The notes below the pieces were generated by a model that did no database searches, was not told the DNA's origin, and was given only the letters and a program-made list of their open reading frames with translations. Source: an uncultured Campylobacter sp. (GTDB lineage: Bacteria > Campylobacterota > Campylobacteria > Campylobacterales > Campylobacteraceae). Taken from it: 23,961 bases of DNA. How positions within the stretch are numbered: position 1 is the first letter of the stretch; every line of letters starts with the position of its first letter. The stretch spans positions 1-23,961 of the forward strand of contig NZ_CALKTC010000025.1 in assembly GCF_937996225.1 (NCBI RefSeq), written 5' to 3'. This document shows positions 23,943 through 23,961 of the stretch, piece after piece. The position numbers and the translations under genes are program-made.

Positions 23943-23961
23943 AACCAAATGAAAGAGAGGG

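Noticed and set aside
1..23961. tRNA, rRNA, IS elements, prophage genes
   Set aside because: None recognised on either strand; gaps lack cloverleaf-like structure, transposases and terminal repeats.

Overview
The window looks like chromosomal DNA of a Campylobacter or close relative (Campylobacterota). The basis is gene content and order: murJ-cysS-msbA-like on one strand, and ruvA-ddl-small Phd-like protein-alpha/beta hydrolase-murF on the other. From memory, this resembles the Campylobacter jejuni Cj0795-Cj0803 neighbourhood. The GC content appears well above that of C. jejuni and AAATTT words are everywhere. A GC-richer oral species such as C. gracilis would fit, but the species is an inference. 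No rRNA, tRNA, IS element, prophage or CRISPR array was seen.

Layout. Positions 2-214 hold the end of an unrecognised gene. On the minus strand, 6067 down to 544 carries murJ (lipid II flippase), cysS (split by a frameshift) and, after a 989-bp gap, an MsbA-like ABC exporter. On the plus strand, 6148-9997 carries an Mla-type lipid-transport set: a STAS-MlaE fusion, MlaF, MlaD and a PqiC-like lipoprotein. It runs on with overlapping or near-overlapping ends into ruvA, ddl, a Phd-like orphan and an alpha/beta hydrolase (to 12602). murF follows at 13413. From 15.4 to 19.8 kb single genes are separated by long gaps: AlkD-like repair protein, FMN-binding protein, SDR oxidoreductase, double-BON lipoprotein and upp. 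A UvrD-family helicase (minus) and pbpC (plus) then diverge from a short shared promoter region.

Functional theme. Most of the window serves the cell envelope. Ddl and MurF make the last cytoplasmic peptidoglycan precursors, MurJ flips lipid II and PbpC polymerises it. MsbA and Mla move lipids, and the BON lipoprotein resembles DolP. Divergent murJ and mlaE promoters share one perfect palindromic -10 element.

Most unusual aspect. Intergenic gaps are long for this group and are packed with RAATTY words (AAATTT, GAATTT, AAATTC, GAATTC) at quasi-regular spacing: about 15 bp at 17.6-17.9 kb, about 8-9 bp upstream of msbA, and 12-18 bp elsewhere. RAATTY is the motif whose methylation was reported to license DNA uptake in C. 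jejuni. Similar sequence appears inside genes as in-frame low-complexity linkers of about 105 residues in MurF and over 100 in PbpC. Two genes, cysS and pbpC, are frame-disrupted exactly in such linkers. Short degenerate copies of gene 3' ends also lie downstream of the helicase and msbA. Together these suggest ongoing expansion of short repeats in spacers and protein linkers. No wholly new multi-gene system was found.
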